Source: Serripes groenlandicus
Taxonomy: Eukaryota > Mollusca > Bivalvia > Cardiida > Cardiidae
Reading direction: 5' to 3'
DNA length: 64,000 nt
Assembly: GCA_031761405.1 (NCBI GenBank)
Contig: JASEVX010000003.1
Span: forward strand, 16,223,139 to 16,287,138
Under the pieces are notes generated by a model. The model saw only the letters and a program-made list of their open reading frames with translations. It had not been told where the DNA came from and made no database searches. The translations under genes were made by a program, and so were the position numbers. Positions 1-12,060 of this stretch are shown one piece after another (position 1 is the first letter of the stretch; each line of letters begins with the position of its first letter).

Positions 1-1596
1 TAAAACAATCATTTGCACATTCATCCTAGTAGTAAACCCCACTTGATTGTGTTCGTCATGTGTAATTGAGATTATCTTATATAGATCGTCAACGACTATT
101 AAAATCAACTAGGCATATAGTGTATGGCAAAATGTGTACAGTCTACACATACGGATGTCATTGAAATACACGTCACATTATTACGTCAGAAACTAAGTTT
201 GTGTTTACACACGTGGACAACGCTATGAATAGACTGGATTGCGTTTTTTGTACGTCTATCGATTTTTCATAGCGTGCCGTGTACAAAGGATTTACCAAAC
301 AGTGTTAGCTGGTATCTAAACTCATCAAAATTTGAATGGGAGCGCTCTGTAACTTTACTGTATTGAAATAGTTCTATACTTAGAAGCACGCGAAACAGAT
401 TTCGGTGCAATATCGATGCGTGCAATATGGACTGATATTGCATCCTTTTTTCAAATGGAAAATACAATTATGTCGAGTAACACCATGCGCATATACCAGT
501 GATATTTTTAAACCAATTAATCGCGGAGCATCACCGATTGATATCAAATGAATGTTCTGGTCATAATCATTAATCCATTAAGTTATTAATCCATTACAAG
601 TGCTTTGAGACCGTAAAGTAGCACAATTAAGCATTATCGTGTGATTTAGCTCGTTTGGGAGTTTATATAAGATATACAACTATTATATTTTACAAGAAAC
701 AGCATAAATTTCCTTTCCTGAAAACTCTTGTTGGCAACCTTAAAACAATATTTTCCAACGTTATGGACCACGTGTGTAGTATAGCCTTGGTTGTTTCGTT
801 CAATTAATAGGACATTTATCCTAACAGAATGATATGATGATGTTGGGAAACGGGTGGTCACTTGGCATTTATGCTAAGCGCCGTTGCTTTCACACTATGA
901 AAGTTTTGTCATTTCAATAAAGAGAGACAGGGCGTTTGTCGGAACAGAAATCGGTAACAAGTTCTAATTAACCAAATTCTAATTAACGTCTGCAGACGCA
1001 TTTTGACGCAACTCCCAGAATGATTTCAACTTAATTGAATAATAATATTTTCTTTCATAGAGATTTAGGCCTACTACATTTGTCAGTATATGTTTTCGAA
1101 GTCGTCTGCTGCAGATTTGTTAAAGGTGGGAAAGGGTATAATATAACGATATGGATAAACAAAAAGATGTACTAGCTAGTACTAATCTGTAAAGGCTGCT
1201 TAGGTGTATTGTCACTGTATTGAATCTACAGCGGTAAAAAACGTTCACGTATACCGTAATTCATGACGCCAAACAAAGTATACATACGTTGTAATGCACA
1301 TTTTAGATTACATTAAGCTGCGGCCTATTTAAACAGCATTTTCGTGAAGTATAATGCACTACTTTAAGTAACAGCTACGTACATTGTAATGAATAATTCT
1401 ATACAACATTTACACACGGCGTAATACACACTCTAAAACCCCATTAACGTAAAGCAGTTTGAACGACTTCAAACTACACTAGCAAACAATGTAGACACAT
1501 ATTAAAATCGGTCTGAGTTTGCTTCACAAATGAAATCAATTGTGGGCTTACAAGTATCATGGACTTAGCGGGATAAAGGATAAGTAATGAACCTAC
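1..1596. other. Non-coding flank or intron of the receptor-like gene
   Basis: I see no coding exon here on either strand. If the receptor-like gene to the right continues, this is its second intron, and any later exons lie off the left edge. At about 1068-1138 there is a half copy of the foldback family described at 36323 (the GTCGTCTGCTGCAG motif followed by GGTGGGAAAGGG). The rest is AT-rich with short open frames only. Confidence 0.5.
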
Positions 1597-4026
1597 CACA
1601 TACTTCTCCGGTCTGTAACATTTCAGGTCAGTTGGTTTGCCTCTCAAATCGGCCCCTTTGATATTGACAGAATCTATAAAATCTGAACCCAGCAAAACCA
1701 CAAAGAAAGATCTGAATCTGAATTGTACCCCATCCACATCGTTGTATCGACACTCATCAAAGTGTGATAATGGTATTAAAGCGCTACAAAGTGCACAGTA
1801 CACATTTTTGTACCCACGGGTCGGACTTACCAAGTATAAGGCACGGGGCCCATGTTCGCATGCGGCAACAATTCCCTTTCTGTCTGTCTGAAAATAGGAC
1901 GGGACGATGAAGGTGTTAGTCCATTGAATTGGACAGGTACCACCAATTGCATGAAAACACATATAATCTCGGTGTATAATCTCTGGGCGGGGTGGCTCAA
2001 ACATGATGAAGACATCACTGGAATTAAATGTTCTGAAAAAGTTAGTTAAAGCTTCGCTGCCTTGGTAAATACCAACGTAAATTGCCATAGGCTTCCAATA
2101 TTCAATGTATATTGCACCGTGGCAAATTGCAATCTTTTCATTTTTAAAGTTCAGATCAAAATACTTTGAATACACCGGATAAAAGTCTCCCCAAGGAGAT
2201 ATTTTTTCATCCACGTTACGTATTTTTTCAATTGTGATGTCGTCGTCAGTTTTACAGCCATCCATCGGAGGAGCCACAACAAAACGGTATGCTGGCATTT
2301 CGCTTAGGTCTGCGACGCCATAGTCATCTACAACTGGCATTAAACAGGCAAACATTTTGTGCTGAGCGTCATCGACGATGTCGTCATAGCAACAATTCTG
2401 GAACTTAATGCAAGAGGACTCACAGGAGCAATCTGAAAAGACAAAAATACAAGATACGTCAATCGGAAAGGTATTTTCGCGGGGACGCCATTAGTGTCTA
2501 TAAATCTCCATTTTTAGCTCACATGTGCAACCTATCTTCATGAAAGTTTATCAGAACATTCATCTCCATCAAATCTTGGACAAGTTCGAAACTAGACCAT
2601 ATGACGTCAAAAGCTAGGTCACTATGTCAAATGGAAGGAAAATCATGTTAACACTCTGGAGGCCGCTTTTTTAACATGAGCATGTTGAAACGTGATTTTT
2701 GCTTCAGCAGTTTTAAATTTTGTCAGAATGTTTGTCTTAATAATATCTAGGTCAAATTCGAATATGAGTAATATTGGTTCAAAAACTAGGTCACTAGGCT
2801 AAATTGAAAGGAAATCTTATTACTCATTTTTAACTTGAGTATGTTGAAACTTTATCAGAATGTTTTTCTTGATGATATGTAGACCAAGTTTGAATTTGGG
2901 TAATGTCTGTTCAAAAACTAGGTGACTAGGCCAAATTGAAGGAATATCTTCTTAACACTGTAGAAGCCTCTTCAGCAGCTTAAAATTTCGTCAGAATGTT
3001 TATCTTAATGATATCTAGGTCAAGTTCGAATATGGTCATGCCAGGTCAAAAACTAGGTAACTAAGCCAAATTGAAGGAAAATCATGCTTACACTCTGGAG
3101 GTCGCATTTAACATTTAACATGAGCATGTTGAAACTTCATCAGAATGTTCGTCTTGATGATATGGAGGCCAAGTTCGAATATGGGTCATGTCGGGTCAAC
3201 AAGTAGGTCACTAGGTCAAATTGAAGGAATATCTTGTAAACACTCAGCAGTTTGACATTTTGTCAGAATGTTTGTCCTAATGATATCTAGGCTAAGTTCG
3301 AATAAGGGTCATATTGGGTTAAAAACCAGGTCACTAGGCCAAATTGAAGGAAAATAGAGTTAAAACTCCGGAGGCCGCATTTTTACTTTGAGCAAGTTGA
3401 AACTTTGTCAGAACATTTGTTTTGATGATATCTAGTAAATGATCGATTATGGGTCATATTAGGTAAAAAAAAAAGGTCACTAGGCCAGATGAAGGAAAAT
3501 ATTGTTAACTCTGGAGGTTTCATTTGAATCTTTGTCAGAATAATTGTCTTGATGTGTTTTGAATTATACATCACATTGCATAATTCAGGTGAGCGATCTA
3601 GGGCCATCATGGCCCTCTTTTGTATTTTTTTCAGCTTCAGCTTTCGATTGAGTAAATATCCCTGTTCGAATTTGTTACAATAGTTATTTTTAGTAAGAGT
3701 ATGCTACGGTCTGAAATTGACGGTTTCTGAAACGCAAGCTAGTTTAACAATGATATGAGTATCATTTTATAGGATTCGGGAAGAAGGTTATTTCTCCTTA
3801 GTTCTAAAATTATTAGTATTCATATTTTATAATGCGAGCTACTTTATAATAAACAAGCACTTCACACTTCAGTTATAGTAAGTTACGCTTAAGCGCCTTA
3901 AAATGAAAACGTGGAAAATTTAACGTTATACTAAAACAGAAACCAAGAAAATCAACATACGAACCTGCGGTCTCCCTGCAAAGGTCATGAGAGAAAACGC
4001 CATAATAAAGATACTATTACAATTAA

Positions 4027-4064
<38 letters not shown>

Positions 4065-7046
4065 TAATAATAATTAGCGTCGTCCGTCAACATCTTCTCC
4101 TCAGTAACCAGTGGGTCAATTGGGATGACACTTTACAGAAAGCATCATCTCAATGTCCTCACCAGAATTCCTTCATTTTTGTTATCCAAGCAAACTTCTG
4201 GTTTTCATGACAACCAAACGGAAACAGCTCTAAAATTCTTCCTCTCCTCAACTGGACGGCCGATTTTCAAATAATTTTGCAGAAATATTACTTAGATGAC
4301 CCTCTATCGGATTTGTTCAAGCTGTTGATTGATCGAAAAACATGGCCGCCAGGGAGCGGGCTATTTTGCCTTATATGGCTATAGTAAAAAAGTCTCAGGC
4401 CGATTTTCAAATAATTTTGTAGACATTTTCCTTGGGTGACCCTCTATCAGATTCCTTCAAGCCATGTTGATTGTTCGAAATACATGGCAACCAAAGGGCG
4501 GGGTTATTTTGCCTTATACATGTATGGCTATTGTAAAAAACTTAAACAATCTTATCCTCCAAATGTGTAGAAAATTCCTCGAATGACCCTCTATCAGATT
4601 CCTTCAATCTATGTTGTTTGGTTGAAAAACATGGCCGACAGGGGGCAGTGCTGTTTTGTGGATTAGCCTTAAATTGGCTTTAGTAAAAAAGTTTTCCTCC
4701 CAAATAATTTGGTTGATTATCAAATAATTTTGCAGAAATGTTCCTTATGTTACGCTCTGCGAGATGTCTTTGTTAAAACAAACATGGCCACCAGGGGGAA
4801 GGGGCTCTTTGGAGTTTTATTTTTTGTCTAATGGCAGTGGAGCAATACTGACCCTCTTGGGCCTCTTGTATTTGCTTACCTGACCACAAAAAGAGTTAAT
4901 GTGGTTGACTGTGTGGTTGGCATGACGAATCACATTGCAAAAGTCAGGTGAGCGAGCCAGGGCCATTGCCCTCTTTTTACTATTATTACAAATGAAAGGC
5001 ACTCGAAATAGTTTGTTCACCTCTATGCTTATAGCCGAATAAGGTAATAAATTAAATGGATACCTTTATTCCAGGAGAGTATTGCCTACTCAAGGTCGGG
5101 AATATGATCATAATAATGCACACGTAGTGCAGGACCAATCAATTTCTGGTTTCTGGTCTTTCTAATTGACTATGTCGTTTCTGAACGTAGTGTAGTTGTT
5201 CGAGAACCCATACCGGCCAAGTGATAAGAGGATCCGCTCCCTTGGCATGCCAGAGAGTAGGGTTACATATTGTATATTATAGTAGCAAATACATATAGTA
5301 GCAAAAGCTCCAATCCTTTGCACTTAGGATATCTGGGATCAAATACGACTACGTAAATTTACGAAGTGTGACAAACAAATTATTTCAGAACATGCGCCAT
5401 TGCTGTCTCCAAAAGGCGCTTATATCACGCATGAGGTAATATATTCGGAAAAAATCAACAAAGCCCTTATTAATAACAAATTAAATTGATATATCAAATT
5501 GATTGATTGATCAATTGGGGTTTAACGCCGTTTTCAACATTTTGTTCAGTCATGTCACGGCGGCCAGTTCACCTACTCATGTGTTTCCTGGTTTTCTCGC
5601 ACCAGTACTTTACACAACAGTCTTTCCAAGCAAAGATAGATAGAATGACAGATAGATTAGGTATTTCATGTCTATATATATATAATTGTTTTGTATAACC
5701 CATTGGCATATTATTGTTGTATACCGAATATGTTTTTGGTAGGGTAATGAGAGTGATAATGTGGGGAAAAGATAAGCAGGACCACGTTTATCGAAAAAAT
5801 TACCATCCGGGTTTAACGATCAGGTAAGACCAAGATAATCTTATGCATCCGCACTGTCAGATCAGGATCTTCTAGTTAAACAGATATTCTTAATGCACCT
5901 GAATAACTGTAATGAGTAACAATGGAATATATTTGCAAGTATGCGTTAAATTGAATTGTCAATATTATCAGAAACTCCTATTGCAGATGATTTTCGCGTC
6001 ATATGACACAGTTCATCACCCTTATGTCGGCCACTTATCAAATCATCTTCGGTACCCAGGCTATTCATACAATATATTATACCCTGGGCAATTTGGCTGT
6101 AAAGATATCGTACTCATGAATAATTTATGAGGTGAAATGTAGCCGCTTGATTGGCAGCATGACACAAACCTCATGCGCTTCGAACATTACTGTGTAATAT
6201 TGTTGCAAGGTTTTCGAAGTTTCGCTAGCTCATTTGCATAGCATATCATATAGTTTATGAATAGCCGGGGTACCGAGGATGTGATCAAATATACTTACTA
6301 AAACAGCAGTGGTTGATTTCATATGTTGGCATGGTGCCATCGTAATCACTGGTCCTGCCACATACATTGATACCGGGACATAAACGTTCTATCTCAGGGA
6401 GATAACTATCGATGGAGATTACGACAGAGTCACTCCCCGGTTCACTGGTCGTGGTCCCAGAGTCTCTGTTAAAGAGGGCTGCAGTAGAATAGATACTGGA
6501 GATACGTGTAGGTGTATCAGGCATGTCATTGGGTCTAGTAGAGGTTGTATTAGTTGAGACTCGTGGGTTGTCAGTAGTAATATCGTGTTGCTTTATCGAT
6601 AACGTGGAATTGTCGTAAGAAATATCAGTTGACTTTGGTGAAACTGTGGAATTATCAGAGAAAATATTGGTTGGTTTTTGTGAGTCTGTTGAACCGTTTA
6701 TGTCTTCAATAAAGATAATGGTTTTGTCATTTGCTTGTTCCTCTGTTGAAATATCAGTTAAGCCATCAACGGAAATACCAGTTACGTTACTAGTTAAAAT
6801 ACCAGTTTCTTCGCCAGATTCACCATCCCTAATATCAGTTTGATCATCAGCCGATTGACCAGAAGGTTCAAATTTCGTCGTTTCTGATTGGTTGTCATTG
6901 TAAATGTCATCTGAGTCTTCACTAATGTTATTTACAATGTTATCAGATGCATCAGAGTTACCGGGAGAATCTAAAATTCCATTCGAGTAACACAAACTGT
7001 ACACAACTACAACTGTCAATAATCGAACCCACGATCGTAAATCCAT
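1597..7046 (-). CDS. Partial two-exon gene: cysteine-rich receptor-like ectodomain
   Basis: Exon 1 is 6299-7046 and exon 2 is 1597-2432. The donor A|GTAAGTAT, the acceptor cttttcag|AT and a second donor G|GTAGGT keep the frame, giving about 527 residues before the gene leaves the window. The start MDLRSWVRLL is preferred because it opens a signal peptide (hydrophobic LLTVVVVYSLCYS). Residues 25 to about 210 form an acidic Ser/Thr/Asn-rich stalk with many N-glycosylation sites (NNIS, NVT, NGS, NST) and loose repeats. A cysteine-rich module crosses the splice junction, with CPGINVCG and then NCSCESSCIKFQNCCYDD. Exon 2 ends with an extracellular-looking region containing the motif YKNVYCALC. From family knowledge, this order (signal, stalk, somatomedin-B-like Cys cluster, N.YCA.C motif) is seen in molluscan and brachiopod adhesion-GPCR-like receptors. 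No membrane helix is visible, so the GPCR part is inference; a secreted protein is possible. Confidence 0.6.
2513..3630 (-). repeat. Repeat element with about six internal tandem units and a terminal hairpin
   Basis: This lies in the intron of the receptor-like gene. It holds about six degenerate units of 110-190 bp. Each has the core AAGTTCGAATATGGGTCAT, then AACTAGGTCACTAGGCCAAA, then an ACTCTGGAGGCCGC block. The right end is GGTGAGCGATCTAGGGCCAT followed by CATGGCCCTCTTTT, a 7-bp-stem hairpin. The design (one conserved terminal hairpin plus an internal tandem core) resembles the non-autonomous, possibly Helitron-like 'pearl' elements of bivalves; that assignment is inference. Orientation is given with the AAAAGAGGGCCATG end as the start. 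Confidence 0.65.
4026..4074. repeat. (AAT)n microsatellite
   Basis: About 15 nearly perfect AAT/ATA units, interrupted once by ATG. It sits just left of the next tandem-repeat element. Confidence 0.9.
4080..4990 (-). repeat. Second tandem-core element with the same terminal hairpin
   Basis: Three to four degenerate units of about 170 bp are visible. Marks are GATTTTCAAATAATTTTGCAG, then TGACCCTCTATCAGATTC, then AACATGGCCGCCAGGG and the TATGGCTATAGTAAAAAA block. The right end, AGGTGAGCGAGCCAGGGCCA followed by TTGCCCTCTTTTT, matches the end of the element at 2513-3630, while the internal units are unrelated. The left limit is approximate. Confidence 0.6.
5493..5615 (+). repeat. Fragment of a dispersed SINE-like repeat (GTTTAACGCCGTTTT family)
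   Basis: It starts with ATTGATTGATCAATTGG, continues as GGTTTAACGCCGTTTTCAAC and then TCAGTCATGTCACGGCGGCC, and ends near CACCAGTACTTT. Two relatives lie at about 31695-31795 and 51385-51507, both inverted. I recognise this as a very common bivalve repeat; its class is not settled by the fragment. Confidence 0.55.
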
Positions 7047-7915
7047 TTTTGTCTTGCTTATACACTCATACAACTTAGTGTAGGTATATAACTGTGATTA
7101 GTGGTAAATTGTCTAAGCAGAAATAACCCGTTATATATCTGTCTCTCCTGTGAATGAAACAGATTGCAAACATTAATGAGTCTATTGGTCTTATAATTTA
7201 AAAGCTATCAGTGTCCATAATTAATTTAAACTGAAGATCTATTGAAGAAAATATTAAAGACAACCGCAATGCAACGATGTATTTACATAGAATAGAGAAA
7301 GCGATGTGTCAACAGTTACATAAGAATTTAAGAGGTCTCTTTGAAAAAAACAAGCAAAGTGAAGACTTTCAGTATGTTTGTACATGATATTCAGAGGCTA
7401 TACTGCACATTTGATAGTTACTGTTTCGGATGTCGCGTAATCTCTAAATAGCAAACCTTACCTATTATTGCGTGCTTAAGAACAATATACTGGTATAGTT
7501 TATTTGAGGGGATGTGAATCCCTATAAAACCAAAATAATATTCAGATGTACAAGTAACTTGGTTGTGCTTTTGTTCCGTGATTTGTAACTCCTTTAGCTT
7601 CTGTCTTCTAAAAATTCTAAAATAAAAGTTTGCATTTTACAAAAAGCTCGGTCATATTGTTGGAAATTCTTAAATAAACTGCGAATTGATCAGATAATCT
7701 TAAAGCACGATGTCAGAATTATCTCTATTTTTCTATGTTTCTTCTGTGGTCATTAACTTTACAGTGAATCAATTTCAAAATGGGTGATTTACAACCTGCC
7801 TTCTTTTTAGAAATATAATTATAGCATGAAGTTATCCCTCTGCATACATTTTCTCATTTAGTATCTTACTTTCGAAGGCGACACATATATATGTACTTGT
7901 GTATTAACTATTTGC
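7047..7915. other. AT-rich non-coding region upstream of the receptor-like gene
   Basis: This holds the 5' flank and probable promoter of the minus-strand receptor-like gene. I see no open frame worth calling and no confident TATA/Inr combination. Confidence 0.4.
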
Positions 7916-8076
7916 GTTATTCCCTTCCCACATACAGCCATTCTGCAGCCGACGACATAAAAGAAATATTTTGGCCAAAGGAGCTCATCATGAGCAATTT
8001 CACCTTTGGCCACAATGATTTCAAAAGTCGTCTGCTGCTATTACGTCAAAATGCGTCTATGTGGACAAAAGGTTAA
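7916..8076. mobile_element. Foldback (MITE-like) copy, piggyBac-like family
   Basis: An imperfect palindrome. The left arm has CCCTTCCCACATACAGCC and GCAGCCGACGAC; the right arm has GTCGTCTGCTGC and CGTCTATGTGGAC. The centre contains CTCATCATGAGCAATTTC. It is a diverged member of the family best seen at 36323-36799. Confidence 0.6.
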
Positions 8077-8301
8077 GAGTGGCTTCCTAACCTTTCAAAT
8101 ACACTTAACAATAAACCAGTATAATGATAAGAAACGAAAGATTAAATCAAAGCACTGAAGGCATTAAATTTGTTTGGGTACACAAAACCGTCCAAACATT
8201 TGCCTTTGCATAGATATGTGATTTATAAACTATGCATTGTTTATAAATATTACTAGTTCGGGTAAAAAAATGAATGACATAACAGTTAAAATTCAATGCG
8301 A

Positions 8302-8405
8302 TTTTTAGTTGTCTATAAAAATACAACATGAGACAAACATGTGCATATTATATTTTTAGTTGTCTATAAAAAATAAAACATGAGACATACATGTGCATAT
8401 TATAT
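8302..8405. repeat. 51-bp tandem duplication
   Basis: Two adjacent copies of a unit beginning TTTTTAGTTGTCTATAAAAA and ending CATGTGCATATTATA, with only a few differences. Confidence 0.85.
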
Positions 8406-9056
8406 CTAATTACCAAGTTACAAAAGACATGTAAAATAAATGGATAATCATCATACTCACTCACCTAAGTATTTACTTATTTGTTTACCAAACAAAATAA
8501 ATCACAATTGACAAAGGGTTTTCTAAAATTTTACTCAAAGGCAACCTGTTTGAAAATCTGATCTACTTTTTATAAATATTTTAAAAAGATACATTTCATG
8601 TAAATTAGATGAACTTAAATATTCTTCAAACATATTTTGATGTACTTGCAGCAGTTATTTTTTGAAAACATTGTGGCAATAGAAAAGCAATTTCTCCTGT
8701 ATTGGTAAAGACCTGATTAAATATAACATTTTTTGGAAAACATTTTTTCACTTTCTGATGCCACTGCAGCAAATATTCTAGATACTATTGTGACGATTTT
8801 TACCTTCGTTTCAAAATATTCCTTTCCAGTAAGTTTGATTCCTTTGTCTCAGTATTACTTCCTGTATATTAAAATCATCAAGCGAATTGTCAAACTCATT
8901 GAAATTACGAACGCTTAGAAGATATTATCACTGGAATCAGTTTTAATCGTTCCATAGCAACTTGTAGAGCTGTCATTTCGGATTTAACAAGAAGACAGTA
9001 TAAAACAGTTTGAATCTTGATCAGGCGCTTGCAGTTTTAAATGTTTATCTTGGTCT
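8406..9056. other. AT-rich region with no recognised feature
   Basis: I see no convincing exon, RNA gene or repeat boundary. It leads into the LTR-like sequence. Confidence 0.4.
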
Positions 9057-9431
9057 TGTGAGCGCTTAGTATTGCAAAACGTATGAGGAACGTTTTACAC
9101 TTTAAGGGTAAAATCAGAGTGTGCCGTACGTTCATGATTGGTCAGGTGACACATTTCTAGTATAAAAAGCGGTGCATTCATTTATACTTGGTCAGTTACT
9201 CGTTTTCTGGCTGTGAGGTAACTCCAACTACACGCGCAATAATAACGTTTCATTGTTATTTAGGAATAGTATATGGTTATTAGTGTTGATAGTGGTTCAA
9301 ACAGGACAAAGGGTGTTAGTACTCTCTGACAGTTGTCCCTCAGTGTTGAAGCGTAGGCTCAAAAGTTCAGGGCTTCTTCTGTTACAGAGTGTATACTTCT
9401 CTAGTTCTGTCAACTTCTGTTTCACACCATC
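9057..9431 (+). mobile_element. Probable 5' LTR and leader of a degraded LTR retrotransposon
   Basis: It lies immediately before the gag-like frame. A TATA-like signal, CTAGTATAAAAAGCGGTG (about 9159-9176), is followed by TTGGTCAGTTACTCG, a plausible transcription start. The right limit is suggested by a 46-bp segment (9386-9431) that recurs at 10251-10296, as expected if the second copy is what remains of a 3' LTR. The left limit is a guess at a TG dinucleotide; no full second LTR is present. Confidence 0.4.
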
Positions 9432-9475
9432 GTTCCTGCCAGATAACGTCACCATTATCTCGTTCCCACAATATA

Positions 9476-10253
9476 ATGGCTGAAAACATATCGATAGAGG
9501 AATTCACGACCCTGTATGAACAGGTTAGTTTGTTGAAAGTTGAAAATCAAAGGTTGAAGACGCAAGTGGTAACATACGCTATGACCCGGGAGTTGGAACA
9601 GTTCCAAAGAACTTCAACCTAGCTGACTGGCCCCATTTTGATCTTGGTGCAATACCAAAAAGTCGGCGCAAGCTTCAACACTTGCCAGAAACACCACCCT
9701 TTATCCCGTTTCTGGTGAAACTTATTACTGATAATGGATGTGTACAACCAACTGCGATTCGTACATCTTCTGTGGTTTCATATCTAGAATCTGAACCTGT
9801 GAGAAATTTGAATAGGTTTGTGACTGAACGTAGGAAACCTCGAACAACAAGTACAGCGCCTAGGCAGATGTCAGCCTCAGACAAAACATGTTCGAAACCT
9901 AGTTTGCATATGAAACCCGCCAATTATGATGGGACCAGTTCATGGCAAGACTATATAGCCAATTTTGAAACTTGTGCAACAATTAATCGTTGGTCAGATG
10001 AAGAGAAATGTTTATATCTCGCAGTCTCACTGCGTTGTCAAGCCCAAGGTATTCTATGAGCTGCATCAGAATCGTATGATTACGTTGGGTTGAGACGTGC
10101 TCTCCAAGACAGATTCGCGCATCTAAACCAAACGGAGTTGTATCGAGTGCAACTCAAAGAAAGGCGACAGAAAGAGTCCTTATCGGAAATGGCTCAGGAT
10201 ATTAGACGATTGACTAGTTTAGCATATCCGTCAGCCCCACAAGATGTTAAAGA
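9476..10253 (+). pseudogene. LTR-retrotransposon gag, broken and 3' truncated
   Basis: The frame opens with MAENISIEEFTTLYEQ, whose heptad-like Leu/Val spacing suggests a short coiled coil. A frameshift near 9600 moves it to a second frame beginning around NLADWPHFDLGAIPK. The body has the layout of a Ty3/Gypsy-type capsid: a basic linker, then FETCATINRWSDEEKCLYLA, then a Leu/Arg-rich segment (LRRALQDRFAHLNQTELYR). One in-frame stop is at about 10058-10060. The frame ends abruptly at about 10250, where it meets a copy of the LTR-like segment, so nucleocapsid, protease and pol are missing. The copy is non-functional. The clade assignment rests on general resemblance. Confidence 0.65.
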
Positions 10254-10298
10254 GTGTATATATCTCTAGTTCTGTCAACTTCTGTTTCACACCATCCT
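10251..10298 (+). repeat. 46-bp direct repeat of the LTR-like end
   Basis: AGAGTGTATATATCTCTAG, then TTCTGTCAACTTCTG and TTTCACACCATC, repeats 9386-9431 with two mismatches. The short match at the junction (GTTAAAGAGTG versus GTTACAGAGTG) suggests deletion of pol and most of the 3' LTR. Confidence 0.7.
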
Positions 10299-10569
10299 TT
10301 CAAACATTGTTTCACACGAAACGGCAGGAAATGCCGTCTTAATCTGTTTCAAACTTTGGGCCTTTGGTTTGTACAGTGTTTCGACCGAAACTGTATCAAA
10401 CAGATTTCTTCCATTGCTCCATACAAAGCCGTTTTAAACTGGTTTCAACCATAGGTTGCCGTTTATTACTGACCCTGTTTCAAGCAATTTGATTTTCGAC
10501 CCGTTACGGCCTATTTTTAGTGTTTCGTTGTATCAACCGCTCGATACACGTTACAATATTCAATTATTT
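10299..10569. other. Non-coding segment rich in GTTTCAAAC/GTTTCACAC motifs
   Basis: The motif GTTTCAAAC and its relatives, some inverted (GTGTTTCGACCGAAACTGTATC), recur in this stretch. It resembles in style the small element inserted in the satellite at 17389-17565, but I could not define ends. Confidence 0.35.
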
Positions 10570-11231
10570 GAACTTTTTTAAAACAACATCCATGTGAAAT
10601 TATTTTGAAATTGTTCCATTGGTCTAAAAGGAGAAGTTATTTGTAAGAAAATGTGAATGGAAGAAAGGTAAGTGAGTAATCACAATAGATCACCCGGCAA
10701 CTTGTGTTCAGGTGTGCTAAGAAGGGTAGCTAGCCTGATTCCCTGATAGATGTGTTTTTTTTAAATCAGTCAATATGTCCTGAATATTTGTTGAAGAAGG
10801 TCACACGAAACCAACTGGTGTCTGCGTTTATTTTTAAACTTTTTGTAGAGGGTCACCACAAGATAATTTCTGTCAAATCATTTTGGAACTAGAAAAACAG
10901 AGAGATGTCATTTGAAGCTTTAAAGTAATTTTAACTCTTTACTGATGCCGTCTGGAAACCAATCAAAATAGTTTGGACAAATTATGTAGTTTCAGTAAAG
11001 GAACATTTCTATTAAACAGTCTTGAAATCAGACAAGAACTTTTAAAGTTTTGCAAATTGGCTCCATTTCTGATGCCATCTGGTGGCCATGTTTTTCAATC
11101 AATGAAGATGCTTGAATATTTGTCGTAGAGGTTCACTCACGGATCATTTCTGCAAAATTGGCCTTGAATCAAACAAGTGAATTCAGAAAAGAATGTTATT
11201 AAAGTTTTGGCATTTCCCCCCCCCCCCCCCC
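10570..11231. repeat. Degenerate copy of the GATGCCGC/GGTCACC long-repeat family
   Basis: Scattered blocks match the repeats at 32975-33930 and 44820-46145: TTTGTAGAGGGTCACCACA, CTGATGCC.TCTGG, CATGTTTTTCAATCAATGAAG and AAATCAGACAAG. It ends in a run of about 15 C at 11217-11231. Heavily diverged. Confidence 0.5.
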
Positions 11232-11684
11232 TTTCTGAAAAACGCAATACAGTATATTTATTAGTCACATGGTGTTGCCAACACTCTTCACATTCAACTG
11301 CCTGATTATGTTTATGACCACGAAATACAGTAAAAAATGCAGTCATAATTCATTATTTCACTTTCATCCGATTAGATTACATCATACAAGATTATAAAGA
11401 TGGCAGATAACTGCAAGGCTCAGTATAGTTGTGCCTTGTAAGCACAATCACAAAACCTGACTATAAGATGATATGTTAAGATTCGGGATGTGATTATAAT
11501 GTCCAGGCATGAAAACAGCATGAACGTAGTATAGGGTTAGAAACGATATATATGATTCTATATACTGCAGCTTAACTACTACCAGCACATAGTTAGTCCT
11601 TTTCTGGAACATCATGAGCCCCTTTGCTCAAAAACAAACTCGGATACAGGTACTCCCTGGACGTTCCCACGGGCCCTGTTAACC

Positions 11685-12060
11685 CTAATCCGGACGGCGC
11701 TGAAACGGTTGACGACGGTTTACGCCATTATCCATGGTTTGGAGCTCAACATCATTGTGAACCGCCTCGTGCCTCCCCATCTCTTTACGTAAACAATTTG
11801 GCAGGCAGTTAATTAAAACGCTACATTTTCTTTTGTAATAACATAATAATACCAAAATGACCACCGCTATGGATATACCCAAGCTAACGTAATACCAAGC
11901 GCTACGCGACGAACTTACTTCAATTTTTCTGATCCTTGTAAATTATAACTCTTTAATTAACTTATTGATAGGCAAGTTCTTTATTTCTGATAAAGTCGTG
12001 GGAATCTGAATTTCAGAACAGTTTGCAAATGTATCTGTGACGTTACTGGAGACGAAATGT
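11685..12060 (-). pseudogene. Env-like glycoprotein C-terminus (membrane anchor and tail), retroelement relic
   Basis: On the minus strand one frame runs from about 12060 to a stop at about 11685, with a single internal TAA near 11945. It encodes an extracellular segment with N-glycosylation sites (NVT, NCS), a 20-residue hydrophobic helix (GISIAVVILVLLCYY) and a basic tail with a cysteine pair (NCLPNCLRK). The order matches the membrane-proximal end of env-like proteins in invertebrate LTR retroelements. It lies downstream, on the same strand, of gag- and env-like frames at 12780-13320, so I read them as one disrupted element. A host type I receptor exon is the alternative. Broken; no pol in between. 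Confidence 0.45.
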
